From: Propionibacteriaceae bacterium
Lineage (GTDB): Bacteria > Actinomycetota > Actinomycetes > Propionibacteriales > Propionibacteriaceae
Assembly: GCA_017306015.1 (NCBI GenBank)
Contig: JAFKJK010000013.1
Location: forward strand, 1-64,000
Length of the DNA stretch: 64,000 nt
Reading direction: 5' to 3'
This document shows, piece by piece, positions 37,593-46,194 of this stretch. Position numbers and translations under genes: made by a program. The notes beneath the pieces were generated by a model. It worked only from the letters and a program-made list of their open reading frames with translations, was not told the DNA's origin and did no database searches. The first letter of the stretch is position 1. Each line of letters begins with the position of its first letter.

Positions 37593-38255
37593 ATGGCAAC
37601 CTCGACGCTCCGGCGGCTCCTGCGGGGCTCGTTCGCGCTGGCCTTCGTGATCGGGATCGGCCTGATCTGGCTCCGCGCCGGAGCCGGCTGGGCGTCCCCG
37701 GAGCCTGCGGGGGAGCGCGAGTCGAGCAGCACGGTGCTGGTCGTCAACGCCGACCATCCGCTGCCGGCCGGCTACGTGGTCGGGGAACTCGTCCCACTGG
37801 TCGAGAAGGTGCCGGTGGCGGGGGCGAGGGTGACGGTGGCCGCCGAGGTCGAGGGTCCGCTGCGTCGCCTGTTCGCTGCCGCTCGAGCGGACGGACTCAC
37901 CCGGCTGTACGTCGCCAGCGGCTATCGCACCGCGGCGGAGCAGCAGCAGTTGTGGGACGCCGCGAGCGACAAGTCCTTCGTCCAGCGTCCCGGTCACAGC
38001 GAGCACCAGACCGGCCTGGCCGTCGACCTCGCAGACCTCAAGGTGGGGCAGGGCAAGTTCGGCGCCAGCAAGGCCGGACGCTGGCTGGCCCGCAACGCCT
38101 GGCGGTACGGCTTCGTCCTGCGCTACCCGGCCGGCAAGGAGTCGGTCACCGGTATCTCCTACGAGCCGTGGCACTTCCGCTATGTGGGCCGCACGGTGGC
38201 GAGGACCTGCCACGAGCGGCACCTGGTGCTCGAGGAGTACGTGGCGTCCCGATGA
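37593..38255 (+). CDS. vanY: VanY-like D-alanyl-D-alanine carboxypeptidase (M15B)
   Basis: 220 residues. An N-terminal membrane anchor (SFALAFVIGIGLIWLRAGAGW) is followed by a short stalk and the M15 metallopeptidase domain: YVASGYRTAAEQQQLW, SEHQTGLAVDL (zinc His and Asp) and YEPWHFRYVG (catalytic Glu, zinc His). Such enzymes trim the terminal D-Ala from peptidoglycan stems at the outer membrane face. Only 55 bases separate it from the two-component genes on the same strand. The van symbol refers to family, not to proven glycopeptide resistance. Confidence 0.9.
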   Translation: MATSTLRRLLRGSFALAFVIGIGLIWLRAGAGWASPEPAGERESSSTVLVVNADHPLPAGYVVGELVPLVEKVPVAGARVTVAAEVEGPLRRLFAAARADGLTRLYVASGYRTAAEQQQLWDAASDKSFVQRPGHSEHQTGLAVDLADLKVGQGKFGASKAGRWLARNAWRYGFVLRYPAGKESVTGISYEPWHFRYVGRTVARTCHERHLVLEEYVASR

Positions 38256-38310
38256 CCCGGCGAGGACGCACGGCATGATGGCAGGCAGACGACCGGAACG
38301 GACCAACGGC

Positions 38311-39030
38311 ATGACGCAGGCACCCCAGCCCTCCACGATCCTGGTCTGCGACGACGATCCCGACATCGTCGCGGCGCTGCGGATCTACCTGACCGGCGAG
38401 GGCTATCAGGTGGTGACCGCCGGCGACGGCGCCGAGGCGGTCGCCGTCGTCGCGAACACGCCCGTCCACCTCGTCCTGCTGGACGTGATGATGCCCGGCC
38501 TGGACGGCATCGGGGCGGCGGCCCGGATCCGCAGGACCTCGAACGTCCCGATCGTGTTCCTCAGCGCGAAGGGAGAGGAGGCCGACCGCGTCCTCGGCCT
38601 GCACGTCGGGGCCGACGACTACATCGTCAAGCCGTTCTCGCCGCTGGAGCTGTTCGCCCGCGTCCGATCCGCGCTGCGTCGCTACACCCAGCTCGGCGGG
38701 CTCCCGGCGGCCGGCGAGGACGGTCGGGTCTGGCGGACCGGCGGCCTCGAGGTGGACGACGACCGCAAGGCCGTCAGCGTGGACGGCGTCCCGGTGGCGC
38801 TGACCGCGCTGGAGTTCGGCATCCTGCGCCACCTGATCTCCAGCCCCGACCGGGTGTACAGCTCCGAGCAGATCTACGAGGCGGTGTGGCGGGAGCCGGC
38901 GTTCGACCCCGGCCGGACGGTCGCGGTCCACGTCCGGCACATCCGGGAGAAGATCGAGGCCGACCCCAAGCATCCGCGCTACCTGAAGGTCGTCTTCGGC
39001 CTGGGCTACAAGGTGGTGTCGGTGCCATGA
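38311..39030 (+). CDS. OmpR/PhoB-family response regulator (VanR-like)
   Basis: 239 residues from the ATG at 38311; an in-frame ATG at 38275 has a better GAGGA site and would add 12 residues. The receiver domain has the acidic pocket (CDDDPD), phosphoacceptor Asp58 in LLDVMMPG, Thr/Ser switch in VFLSAKG and Lys in YIVKPFS. The C-terminal winged helix contains LTALEFGILRHLISSPDRVYSSEQIYEAVW and RTVAVHVRHIREKIEADPKHPRYLKVVFGLGYK. It overlaps the kinase gene by 4 bases. It probably binds the phased CTTAAG boxes upstream of vanY. Confidence 0.93.
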   Translation: MTQAPQPSTILVCDDDPDIVAALRIYLTGEGYQVVTAGDGAEAVAVVANTPVHLVLLDVMMPGLDGIGAAARIRRTSNVPIVFLSAKGEEADRVLGLHVGADDYIVKPFSPLELFARVRSALRRYTQLGGLPAAGEDGRVWRTGGLEVDDDRKAVSVDGVPVALTALEFGILRHLISSPDRVYSSEQIYEAVWREPAFDPGRTVAVHVRHIREKIEADPKHPRYLKVVFGLGYKVVSVP

Positions 39031-40577
39031 GACGGGTGATCCGCTCCCGTGCGGTCAGCGGCACCGCCTTCCTCGTGGCCGCGCTCGGGCTGGTGGTGGC
39101 GGTGTACAGCCGGGTGCAGCCGTTCCGCTACTACAACCCGTTCGGCGCGGCGGCGGGACTGTGGAACGTTCGCGCCGGTGGCCTCGCGTTCGGCATCGGC
39201 ATGATCGTCGCCAGCGCGTCCACCCTCGCCGACGCCCAGCGGCGCTCGGCCCGTCCGCTCCACCGACTGGACTGGTTCTTCGTGCTCGTCGGCGTCGTGA
39301 GCAGCTGGGCACTGGTGGCCGGGTTCTTCGAGAAGGGACGTGCCGTGCCCGGCTGGCACGTCGTCTGCCTGTCGGTGCTCGCGGTCACCGCCTGCTACGT
39401 CTGGGCGACCCTGCTGGTGCGGCTGCGAGCCCGCACGCTCGGCGACACGATCTTCTGGCCGCGCGTGTTCCGCACGTTGCCGCTCAACCAGTTCTCCGGA
39501 GTGTTCATCCTCGTGGTGGTCGTGGTCGCGAGCCTGCTGCTGCTCGCCGGGGCCCAGTCGACGGTCCAGTCGGCGGCGCAGGCGTCGAGCTACTTCGACA
39601 TCAGCCTGTCCAGCTGGCTGGGCGAGTGGTTCACCAAGGTGGGCCTGCCCGGCCTCACCCTTGCCGTCGTGGCTGTGTTGTGCCGGAACATCATCGCGAT
39701 CACCGCCGCGAAGGAGCAGGCCGTCGAGGCGAGACTCCGGGAGGAGCGGTTCCGCGCGGAGCTGGTCACCAACGTCACCCACGACATCCGCACGCCGCTG
39801 ACCTCGATCGTCAACTACGTGGACCTGATCGACAAGCTCGGCCTGGAGGATCCGCGGCTGGCCGAGTACACCGAGGTGCTGGGTCGCAAGGCCGAACGGC
39901 TGAAGGTGCTGATCGGCGACCTGCTGGACGCGTCCCGGGCGAGCGCGGGCAACGTCCCCGTCCGGCTGGAGCCGATCGAGCTGACCGAGATCATCGGCCA
40001 GATCGCCGGCGACTTCGACGACGCCTTCGCCGCCCGCGGACTGGTCTGGGTGGGCCCGGCCCCCGGCCACCACCTGGTCGAGGCGGACGGCGAGCACCTG
40101 TGGCGGATCCTGGAGAACCTGGTCGGCAACGTGGTCAAGTACGCCCAGCCGGGCTCGTGCGTCCATGCCGACCTGCACCGGCTGCCCGACCTGGTGCGGC
40201 TGCGACTCAGCAACCGGACCACCGAGCCGATCTCCGCCACCGCGGAGGAGCTCATGTCGCAGTTCGTCCGGGCCGACGCGTCGAGGCACAGCGATGGCAG
40301 CGGGCTGGGCCTGTTCATCGCGGACCGGCTCGCCCGGCTGATGGGTGCCTCGCTCAGCGTCGCCGTGGACGGGGATCGGTTCACGGCCACCGTCGATCTG
40401 CGGGCCGCCAGCGCCCCGCCCGTTCCGGAGCGTCCGGGCACCTGGGAGCCGGCGCCGACGATCGCGCTGCTGGAGGCGACGCGTCCGATCGAGGTGCTGG
40501 AGCCGACGCGTCCGATCGAGATCGAGCCCACCGCCGTCCTCGTCGGCGACCAGGAGCACCGGGAGGGAAGGGCGTGA
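39027..40577 (+). CDS. Sensor histidine kinase (VanS-like)
   Basis: 516 residues. About six membrane helices span residues 8-225, with a broad polytopic input rather than a simple two-helix sensor. The dimerisation helix has the H-box FRAELVTNVTHDIRTPLTSI with phosphoacceptor His252. The ATPase domain shows the N-box (LWRILENLVGNVVKYAQ) and a G-box (SDGSGLGLFIADRLARLMG). The last 65 residues form a disordered tail with a duplicated module (TRPIEVLEP, then TRPIEIEP), not usual in this family. Overlaps with both neighbours by 4 bases. Confidence 0.92.
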   Translation: MRRVIRSRAVSGTAFLVAALGLVVAVYSRVQPFRYYNPFGAAAGLWNVRAGGLAFGIGMIVASASTLADAQRRSARPLHRLDWFFVLVGVVSSWALVAGFFEKGRAVPGWHVVCLSVLAVTACYVWATLLVRLRARTLGDTIFWPRVFRTLPLNQFSGVFILVVVVVASLLLLAGAQSTVQSAAQASSYFDISLSSWLGEWFTKVGLPGLTLAVVAVLCRNIIAITAAKEQAVEARLREERFRAELVTNVTHDIRTPLTSIVNYVDLIDKLGLEDPRLAEYTEVLGRKAERLKVLIGDLLDASRASAGNVPVRLEPIELTEIIGQIAGDFDDAFAARGLVWVGPAPGHHLVEADGEHLWRILENLVGNVVKYAQPGSCVHADLHRLPDLVRLRLSNRTTEPISATAEELMSQFVRADASRHSDGSGLGLFIADRLARLMGASLSVAVDGDRFTATVDLRAASAPPVPERPGTWEPAPTIALLEATRPIEVLEPTRPIEIEPTAVLVGDQEHREGRA

Positions 40578-41458
40578 GCAACTACATCGCGGTCTTCACC
40601 GGTCCCCGGGTGCTCACGGGGATCCTGGTGGCGCTGGCCATCGCCGGGCTCGGCACGTGGCTGCTGCGGAACCGGCTCTCGAGCCCGACGCGGCGCCTGC
40701 TCGGGTTCCTGCTGATCGCCAGCGTCGGGATGGTCGTCGTGGCCACCCTGGTGCGCGAGCCGGCCTCGGGGACGTGCTGGGACTGTCTCGGCGACTGGGG
40801 GCTGGGCCGGCTCCGGAGCGGGCAGGCCGGCACCGATGTGGCACTCAACATCGTGCTGTTCGTGCCGCCGGCGTTCTTCGGCACCCTGCTGTGGCCGGCG
40901 CCGCTGCGGGTGACCGGGATCGCCGCGCTGTCCTCGCTGGCGATCGAGGTCGTCCAGCCGTTGATCGGCGTCGGCGCCAACGACGCGATGGACCTGCTCG
41001 CCAACACCGCCGGCGCGCTGATCGGGGCAGGGACGGCCACCGCGGTCCGCCTGCTCCGGGACCTGTTCGTCGGCCGTCGGGTCAGCCTGGCCCGGGCGGC
41101 GAAGCTGGGCGTGGGGGTGGCCGTTGCGGCCGCGATCGGCCTGGGTGGGCCGGCGTGGAGCGCGTCCGCCCGGCAGGCGGCTGCCGCCGAACGACTGGAG
41201 CAGCTGTTCGCCGGGAGCACGCTGGCCGACTTCGAGCGCCACCGGGACACGACCTGGGACGACCGGCTGACCGAGTTCTTCCGCCAGTCGGGCCGGCCCA
41301 CGGTGGTCGGCTACCGAGGCGAGGGCAAGGCGCTGGAACGCTACACGTGGGAGGTGTACTTCGCCGTCCGCTGCGTGGTCGCCGAGTGGACGCCGGACGG
41401 TTTTACCACCACCAAGCTCGGTGGGGGAGCCTGCACCGATCCCCTCGCCGGTCATTGA
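40574..41458 (+). CDS. VanZ-like membrane protein with extra C-terminal domain
   Basis: 294 residues from a GTG at 40574 (GTGA overlap). The VanZ-like domain (about residues 1-165) has DVALNIVLFVPPAFFGTLLWP and IEVVQPLIGVGANDAMDLLANTAGALIGA, the family core of paired acidic residues on helices. A further helix and a soluble domain of about 110 residues (FAGSTLADFERHRDTTWDDRLTEFF; YFAVRCVVAEWTPDGFTT) follow and are not recognised. In glycopeptide clusters VanZ lowers teicoplanin susceptibility; here no vanHAX genes are present. Confidence 0.85.
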   Translation: MSNYIAVFTGPRVLTGILVALAIAGLGTWLLRNRLSSPTRRLLGFLLIASVGMVVVATLVREPASGTCWDCLGDWGLGRLRSGQAGTDVALNIVLFVPPAFFGTLLWPAPLRVTGIAALSSLAIEVVQPLIGVGANDAMDLLANTAGALIGAGTATAVRLLRDLFVGRRVSLARAAKLGVGVAVAAAIGLGGPAWSASARQAAAAERLEQLFAGSTLADFERHRDTTWDDRLTEFFRQSGRPTVVGYRGEGKALERYTWEVYFAVRCVVAEWTPDGFTTTKLGGGACTDPLAGH

Positions 41459-41509
41459 CCAGCTGCCAGTCACCGGCCGTCCGCCGTGGTCGCGACCCGG
41501 TACAGGCTC

Positions 41510-41578
41510 TGAACCGTCGGGGACAGGTACTTCGGTTCAGCGGGGGTCTGAACTGTTGGGGACAGGTACTTCGGTTCA
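41510..41578. repeat. Two family-A repeats
   Basis: Forward units at 41510-41539 and 41549-41578 with the same ends and GGGGACAGGTAC core as at 32183. The last three bases (TCA, 41576-41578) are the reverse-strand stop codon of the methyltransferase-like gene. Confidence 0.9.
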
Positions 41579-42184
41579 GGCCTGGCTGGACGCGACGTAG
41601 ATGGCGTAGTTGAAGCTGCGTTCGCCGCGGAACACCGGCACGACGATCACCCGGACGTCCCGGGCCAGGCGACGCAGTTCGACCTCGAGGTCGGGGCTCG
41701 GGGATTCGCACCAGACCAGCAGCTTCCCGGACGGGTTCAGCGCGGCCAGGCAGCGAGCCAGGAAGCTCGCGCCGTACAGCGCGGCGTTGTGGTCGTGGAT
41801 CAGGAAGCTCGGGCCGTTGTCCACGTCCAGGGCGATGGCGTCCCAGCCGGGCGTGACCGCGTCCGCGATGTCGCCGACGACCAGCTCCACGCGCGGGTTG
41901 GACGCGAGCCGTCCCAACTGCTCGGTGGCGCCGGCCCGGGCGGTCGCGACCAGCGCGGCCGACAGCTCGACCACCCGGATGTGCTGGACGCCGCCGTCCA
42001 GCAGCCGGGCGGCGGTGTAGCCCAGGCCGAGGCCGCCGACGAGGACCCGCCGCGCCGGCAGGCACGCGTCCGCCAGTGCCAGCTCGGAACTGACCTCCGC
42101 GGAGTCCATCGCGAAGACGCCGTTGACGATCAGTTCGGTGACTCCGTCGCGGGTTCGCAGGACAATGTCGTCGTCGATGGTCAC
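41576..42184 (-). CDS. Spermidine-synthase-like methyltransferase-fold protein
   Basis: 202 residues from a GTG at 42184. A Rossmann SAM-type fold with glycine motif VLVGGLGLGYTAARLL (about residues 47-62), acidic VVELSA, VELVVGDIADAV and DAIALDVDNGPSFLIHDHNAALYG. The DVDNGP and Y-G elements recall spermidine synthases, but the protein lacks the usual N-terminal domain, so polyamine synthesis is not certain. The stop is supplied by a family-A repeat. Confidence 0.75.
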   Translation of the reverse strand: MTIDDDIVLRTRDGVTELIVNGVFAMDSAEVSSELALADACLPARRVLVGGLGLGYTAARLLDGGVQHIRVVELSAALVATARAGATEQLGRLASNPRVELVVGDIADAVTPGWDAIALDVDNGPSFLIHDHNAALYGASFLARCLAALNPSGKLLVWCESPSPDLEVELRRLARDVRVIVVPVFRGERSFNYAIYVASSQA

Positions 42185-42208
42185 CGGGCCATCGTGCAGG
42201 GGGTGTCA

Positions 42209-43063
42209 ATGGCTGGGCAACGCGTCGGTTCGATCGCGCTCGCCGTCGGTCTGCTGATCGTCGGTGGTTGTGCCCCGGCCGCACCGGTCGCACCGGCCCC
42301 GCCCGCCATCACACCGGACGCGCCCACGACCCCTGCCGGAGCCGACGCCGCGCCGGCCGGACTGGACGACCCGGCCAAGAAGGAGATCGCGATGGAGCTC
42401 GTCTCCAGCGCGGAGAACTCCTCGCTCGACTGGCGTGCGCAGTACGCCTACATCGAGGACATCGGGGACGGCCGCGGCTACACCGCGGGCATCATCGGGT
42501 TCTGCTCGGGCACCGGCGACATGCTGGAGGTGGTCCAGGCCTACACCTCCTCCGAGCCGGAGAACCCGCTCGGGCGGTTTCTGCCGGCGCTGGAGAAGGT
42601 GAACGGCAGCGCCTCGCACGCGGGCCTGGGCACGCCTTTCGTGAGGGCATGGCGGACGGCGGCGAAGGACCCGGCCTTCCAGGCGGCGCAGGACGAGGAG
42701 CGCGATCGCGTCTACTTCGACCCGGCGGTCGCCCAGGCGAAGGCGGACGGACTGAGCGCGCTCGGCCAGTTCGTGTACTACGACGCCATGGTGATGCACG
42801 GTCCCGGCGACGACCCGTCCAGCTTCGGCGGCATCCGGACGGCGGCGCTCGCGAAGGCGTCCGCACCGTCCGCCGGTGGGGACGAGACGACCTACCTGAA
42901 GGCGTTCCTCGCGGCCCGGGTGAGGGTAATGAAGACCGAGGAGGCGCACGCCGACACGTCCCGGATCGACGACGCCCAGCGGGTGTTCCTGGCCGCCGGG
43001 AACCTCGAGTTGAGCCCGCCGCTGGACTGGAAGGTGTACGGCGATCGCTACCACATCGGCTGA
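42209..43063 (+). CDS. Secreted chitosanase (GH46 family)
   Basis: 284 residues from the ATG at 42209, AGGGGGTG before it. A lipoprotein-type signal (SIALAVGLLIVGGC) and an Ala/Pro/Thr linker precede the catalytic domain. The GH46 core is clear: AMELVSSAENSSLDW with the catalytic Glu, and IEDIGDGRGYTAGIIGFCSGTGD with the catalytic Asp; VYYDAMVMHGPGD follows. It hydrolyses beta-1,4-linked glucosamine in chitosan outside the cell. The Cys in the signal suggests membrane-anchored secretion. Confidence 0.93.
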   Translation: MAGQRVGSIALAVGLLIVGGCAPAAPVAPAPPAITPDAPTTPAGADAAPAGLDDPAKKEIAMELVSSAENSSLDWRAQYAYIEDIGDGRGYTAGIIGFCSGTGDMLEVVQAYTSSEPENPLGRFLPALEKVNGSASHAGLGTPFVRAWRTAAKDPAFQAAQDEERDRVYFDPAVAQAKADGLSALGQFVYYDAMVMHGPGDDPSSFGGIRTAALAKASAPSAGGDETTYLKAFLAARVRVMKTEEAHADTSRIDDAQRVFLAAGNLELSPPLDWKVYGDRYHIG

Positions 43064-43181
43064 GTCACCCTCGAGCCGCGTCCCGGCGTAAAGGATTCAC
43101 CGTGGAATTCCGGCGTAGCAGGGCTGTTGCCACCCAGGCTTTCCGCCTAGGCTCCCCCACGAATCCGCGATGGGAGCAACC

Positions 43182-45050
43182 ATGGACGATGCCGTTTACC
43201 CCGACCCGAGCTTCGGCTCCGCTGAGGAGACCGAGGCGCTGCGGGCAGCAGCCGCGGCCGACCCCGTCGGCTTCTGGGCCGACCGAGCCGCGGAACTGGA
43301 GTGGTTCGAGCCCTGGGACAAGGTGCTCGACGACTCCAACCCGCCGTTCTACAAGTGGTTCACCGGGGCGAAGACGAACATCGTCCACAACTGCATCGAC
43401 CGGCACCTGGCCGGGCCGTACAAGAACAAGCTGGCCCTGATCTGGGTCGGCGAGAACGGCACCGACTACCGCACTTTCAGCTACTTCAGCCTGGACCGCG
43501 AGGTCAACCAGATGGCCAACGTGATCAAGGCGATGGGCGTCGGCAAGGGCGACAAGGTCACCATCTACCTGCCGCGGATCCCCGAGGTGATGTTCGCGAT
43601 GCTGGCCTGCGCGAAGCTCGGCGCGGTGCACTCGGTGATCTTCGCCGGGTTCTCCGCAGACGCCCTGACCGACCGGATCGACGACTCGGAGTCGAAGCTG
43701 GTGATCACAGCGGACGGCTCCTGGGTGAACGGCGAGATCTTCCCGCTGAAGGACATCGTGGACGCCGGCATCCGGTTCTCCCCGACCGTGGAGAACGTGA
43801 TCGTCGTCAAGCGCACCGGCCAGGACGTCCACATGGACGCCCTGCGCGACCACTGGTACCACGACCTGACCGCCCTGCCGATCGCCAACGGCAAGTGCGC
43901 CACCGAGCACGTGGACGCCGAAGACCCGCTGTTCATCCTCTACACGTCCGGCTCCACTGGGAAGCCCAAGGCGATCCTGCACACCCACGGCGGCTACATG
44001 GTGGGCACCTACACCACCCTGAAGTACACCTTCGATATCCGCGACGAGGACCGCTGGTGGTGCACCGCGGACCCCGGCTGGGTCACCGGGCACTCCTACC
44101 TCGTCTACGGGCCGCTGCTGAACGGCGCGACGGCGTTCATGTTCGAGGGCGGGCCGACCTACCCGTACCCGAACCGCTGGTGGCAGCTGATCGAGTACTA
44201 CGGGATCACCACTTTCTACACCGCGCCGACCGCGATCCGGTCGCTGATGCGCTTCGGCGACGCCTGGCCGAACCGGCACGACCTGTCCTCGCTTCGGCTG
44301 CTCGGTTCCGTCGGGGAGCCGATCAACCCGGAGGCCTGGCAGTGGTTCCACCGGGTGATCGGCAAGGGCCGTTGCCCGATCATGGACACCTGGTGGCAGA
44401 CCGAGACCGGCATGTTCCAGATCTGCCCGACCCCGTCCATGCCGCTGAAGCCGGGCTCGGCAGGCAAGCCGTTCTTCGGCCAGGAGGTCGAGATCCTCGA
44501 CGATGCCGGCCAGCCGGTCGCCGACGGCGAGGAGGGCTTCCTCGTGCTGAAGAATCCCCAGCCGGCGATGCTGCGGACGCTCTACAAGGACGACGAGCGC
44601 TACGTGAACACCTACTGGTCGAAGTATCCCGGCAAGTATCTGGCCGGCGACTCGGCCCGGCGGGACGCCGACGGCTACCTGTGGGTGATCGGACGCACCG
44701 ATGACGTGATCAAGGTCTCCGGCCACCGGCTCGGGACGGCCGAGGTCGAGTCGGCGCTGGTGTCGCATCCGGCGGTCGCGGAGGCCGCAGCGATCGGCTT
44801 GCCGCACGACGTCAAGGGCAACGCCATCCACGCCTACGTCGTGCTGCGGATGGGCTACGAACCCAGCCAGCAGCTGGCCGAGGAGATCCGCAAGCACATC
44901 TCCGTCCACCTGTCGCCGATCGCCAAGCCCGACTGGATCGACTTCACCGAGAAGCTGCCCAAGACCCGCTCGGGCAAGATCATGCGGCGCGTGCTGAAGG
45001 CCCGTGCCCTCGGCCAGGACGAGGGAGATCTGACCACCCTGGAGGACTAG
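43182..45050 (+). CDS. acs: Acetyl-CoA synthetase family AMP-forming ligase
   Basis: 622 residues from the ATG at 43182, with GGGAGC 5 bases before. AMP-binding motifs: ILYTSGSTGKPKA, YLVYGPLLNGATAFMFEG, DTWWQTETGMFQI, and the C-terminal core with PKTRSGKIMRR carrying the acetylatable Lys599. TVENVIVVKRTG and WWCTADPGWVTGHSYLVYGPL match acetyl-CoA synthetase. It converts acetate, ATP and CoA to acetyl-CoA; propionate use is possible. It stands alone with 118 bases upstream. Confidence 0.9.
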   Translation: MDDAVYPDPSFGSAEETEALRAAAAADPVGFWADRAAELEWFEPWDKVLDDSNPPFYKWFTGAKTNIVHNCIDRHLAGPYKNKLALIWVGENGTDYRTFSYFSLDREVNQMANVIKAMGVGKGDKVTIYLPRIPEVMFAMLACAKLGAVHSVIFAGFSADALTDRIDDSESKLVITADGSWVNGEIFPLKDIVDAGIRFSPTVENVIVVKRTGQDVHMDALRDHWYHDLTALPIANGKCATEHVDAEDPLFILYTSGSTGKPKAILHTHGGYMVGTYTTLKYTFDIRDEDRWWCTADPGWVTGHSYLVYGPLLNGATAFMFEGGPTYPYPNRWWQLIEYYGITTFYTAPTAIRSLMRFGDAWPNRHDLSSLRLLGSVGEPINPEAWQWFHRVIGKGRCPIMDTWWQTETGMFQICPTPSMPLKPGSAGKPFFGQEVEILDDAGQPVADGEEGFLVLKNPQPAMLRTLYKDDERYVNTYWSKYPGKYLAGDSARRDADGYLWVIGRTDDVIKVSGHRLGTAEVESALVSHPAVAEAAAIGLPHDVKGNAIHAYVVLRMGYEPSQQLAEEIRKHISVHLSPIAKPDWIDFTEKLPKTRSGKIMRRVLKARALGQDEGDLTTLED

Positions 45051-45134
45051 CGGCGAGGAGTACTACTTCCCTCCGATCGTAGGTGTGCACGGGGGCAGAC
45101 TAGGACGCGTCCGCGATCAGTCCAGGAGGAAGAC

Positions 45135-45557
45135 ATGGCGCTGCTCAACCCGTACATCCATTTCCGGGACAACGCGCGGGAGGCGATGGAGTTCTACGCC
45201 TCGGTCTTCGGCGGCGACCTGACGATGTCGACCTTCGGTGAGTTCCAGATGCCCGGCATCGGGGCGGACGAAGCCGACAAGATCATGCACGGCCAGCTCA
45301 CCACGCCGTCCGGCTTCACCCTGATGGGTGCGGACACGCCGTCCACGATGGACGGGAGTGACGGGACGACCATCACCATCTCGCTCAGCGGCAACGAGGT
45401 CGACGAGCTGCGCGGCTACTGGGACCGGCTCGCCGATGGCGGCACCGTGACCATACCGCTGGAGAGGGCGCCGTGGGGCGACTGGTACGGCCAACTGATC
45501 GATCGCTTCGGCATCGAGTGGATGGTCAACATCTCGGGCTCCGGCGCCCAGAGCTGA
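45135..45557 (+). CDS. VOC superfamily (PhnB/glyoxalase-like) protein
   Basis: 140 residues, AGGAGGA 6 bases before the ATG. Opens LNPYIHFRDNAREAMEFYASVFGG and has GYWDRLADGGTVTIPLERAPWGDWYGQLIDRFGIEWMVN, the two-module beta-alpha-beta-beta-beta pattern of the VOC fold in the PhnB subgroup. Substrate unknown. Convergent with the toxin-antitoxin pair. Confidence 0.88.
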   Translation: MALLNPYIHFRDNAREAMEFYASVFGGDLTMSTFGEFQMPGIGADEADKIMHGQLTTPSGFTLMGADTPSTMDGSDGTTITISLSGNEVDELRGYWDRLADGGTVTIPLERAPWGDWYGQLIDRFGIEWMVNISGSGAQS

Positions 45558-45563
45558 GCCGGG

Positions 45564-45890
45564 TCAAGCCAGTCGTCGCTCAAGATCGCCGAGTTCGGCG
45601 GTGAGTCTGCTGAGCCGCTGTCGCAGCGCGGCGCGGTCAAGCACGTCGCCCGAGGCGTGCTGAAGGGCCAGCGTCCTGATGAAGGTGGTGACCTTCATGC
45701 CCACGCGCTCCGCTTCGGTACGCAGCAAGTCGATCTCTTCGGGGCTGAATCTCACTGAGATCGTCGCGTCCAGCCGGCGCCTCGCGGGGGCCAGCGGTAC
45801 GGGCTGGTCCAACTCGAACCCGGCGAGATCGTGGGTGCGATCGTATCGGTCGGCGAGTTCCGCTTCGGAGAGCCTGTTCGGGTCAGTCAT
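45564..45890 (-). CDS. CopG/BrnA-like antitoxin
   Basis: 108 residues with GGAGGAG 5 bases before the ATG. Residues about 38-75 (ATISVRFSPEEIDLLRTEAERVGMKVTTFIRTLALQHA) form a ribbon-helix-helix, the DNA-binding fold of CopG/BrnA-type antitoxins. The acidic N-terminus and the leucine-rich C-terminal helix (ALRQRLSRLTAELGDLERRL) would contact the toxin. The start overlaps the toxin gene by 4 bases, toxin first, as in brnTA operons. Confidence 0.82.
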   Translation of the reverse strand: MTDPNRLSEAELADRYDRTHDLAGFELDQPVPLAPARRRLDATISVRFSPEEIDLLRTEAERVGMKVTTFIRTLALQHASGDVLDRAALRQRLSRLTAELGDLERRLA

Positions 45891-46126
45891 GTTTGCTCCT
45901 CCCATGCCGTGATGGGACGGACTCTGCGTCCGTTGTCGTTCAGCTGAACGACGATGACCAAACGGCGGCCACCGTCGGTTCGGGAGCGGATCAGCGCGCG
46001 ATCCCGAATGCGGTGCCGGAACAGGGCATCGGCGTTCTGGATCGCCTGTTCGATTTCCAGCACGGAGGCACGTCGGGTCGCATGGTCGAGGTTCGTATCG
46101 TCCCACTCGATCGTCTCGAAGTGCAT
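45887..46126 (-). CDS. BrnT-like toxin
   Basis: 79 residues with GAGGGAG 5 bases before the ATG. The opening FETIEWDDTNLDHATRRASVLEIEQAI and the strand RALIRSRTDGGRRLVIVVQLNDNGRRVRPITAWEE fit the compact RelE-like fold of BrnT-family ribonuclease toxins, although the usual KH-G motif is degenerate. Pairing with a ribbon-helix-helix antitoxin in an overlapping operon is the main support. Confidence 0.72.
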   Translation of the reverse strand: MHFETIEWDDTNLDHATRRASVLEIEQAIQNADALFRHRIRDRALIRSRTDGGRRLVIVVQLNDNGRRVRPITAWEEQT

Positions 46127-46194
46127 GGCTGGCTCCCTCGATGTATTGCAATCCTACCACGCTTGTGTTGCGAACCGCAGATGCGGCGCCGTGA

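Noticed and set aside
37593..41458. Vancomycin-resistance gene cluster
   Set aside because: vanH, vanA/B and vanX are not present; the genes are only family members of accessory van functions.
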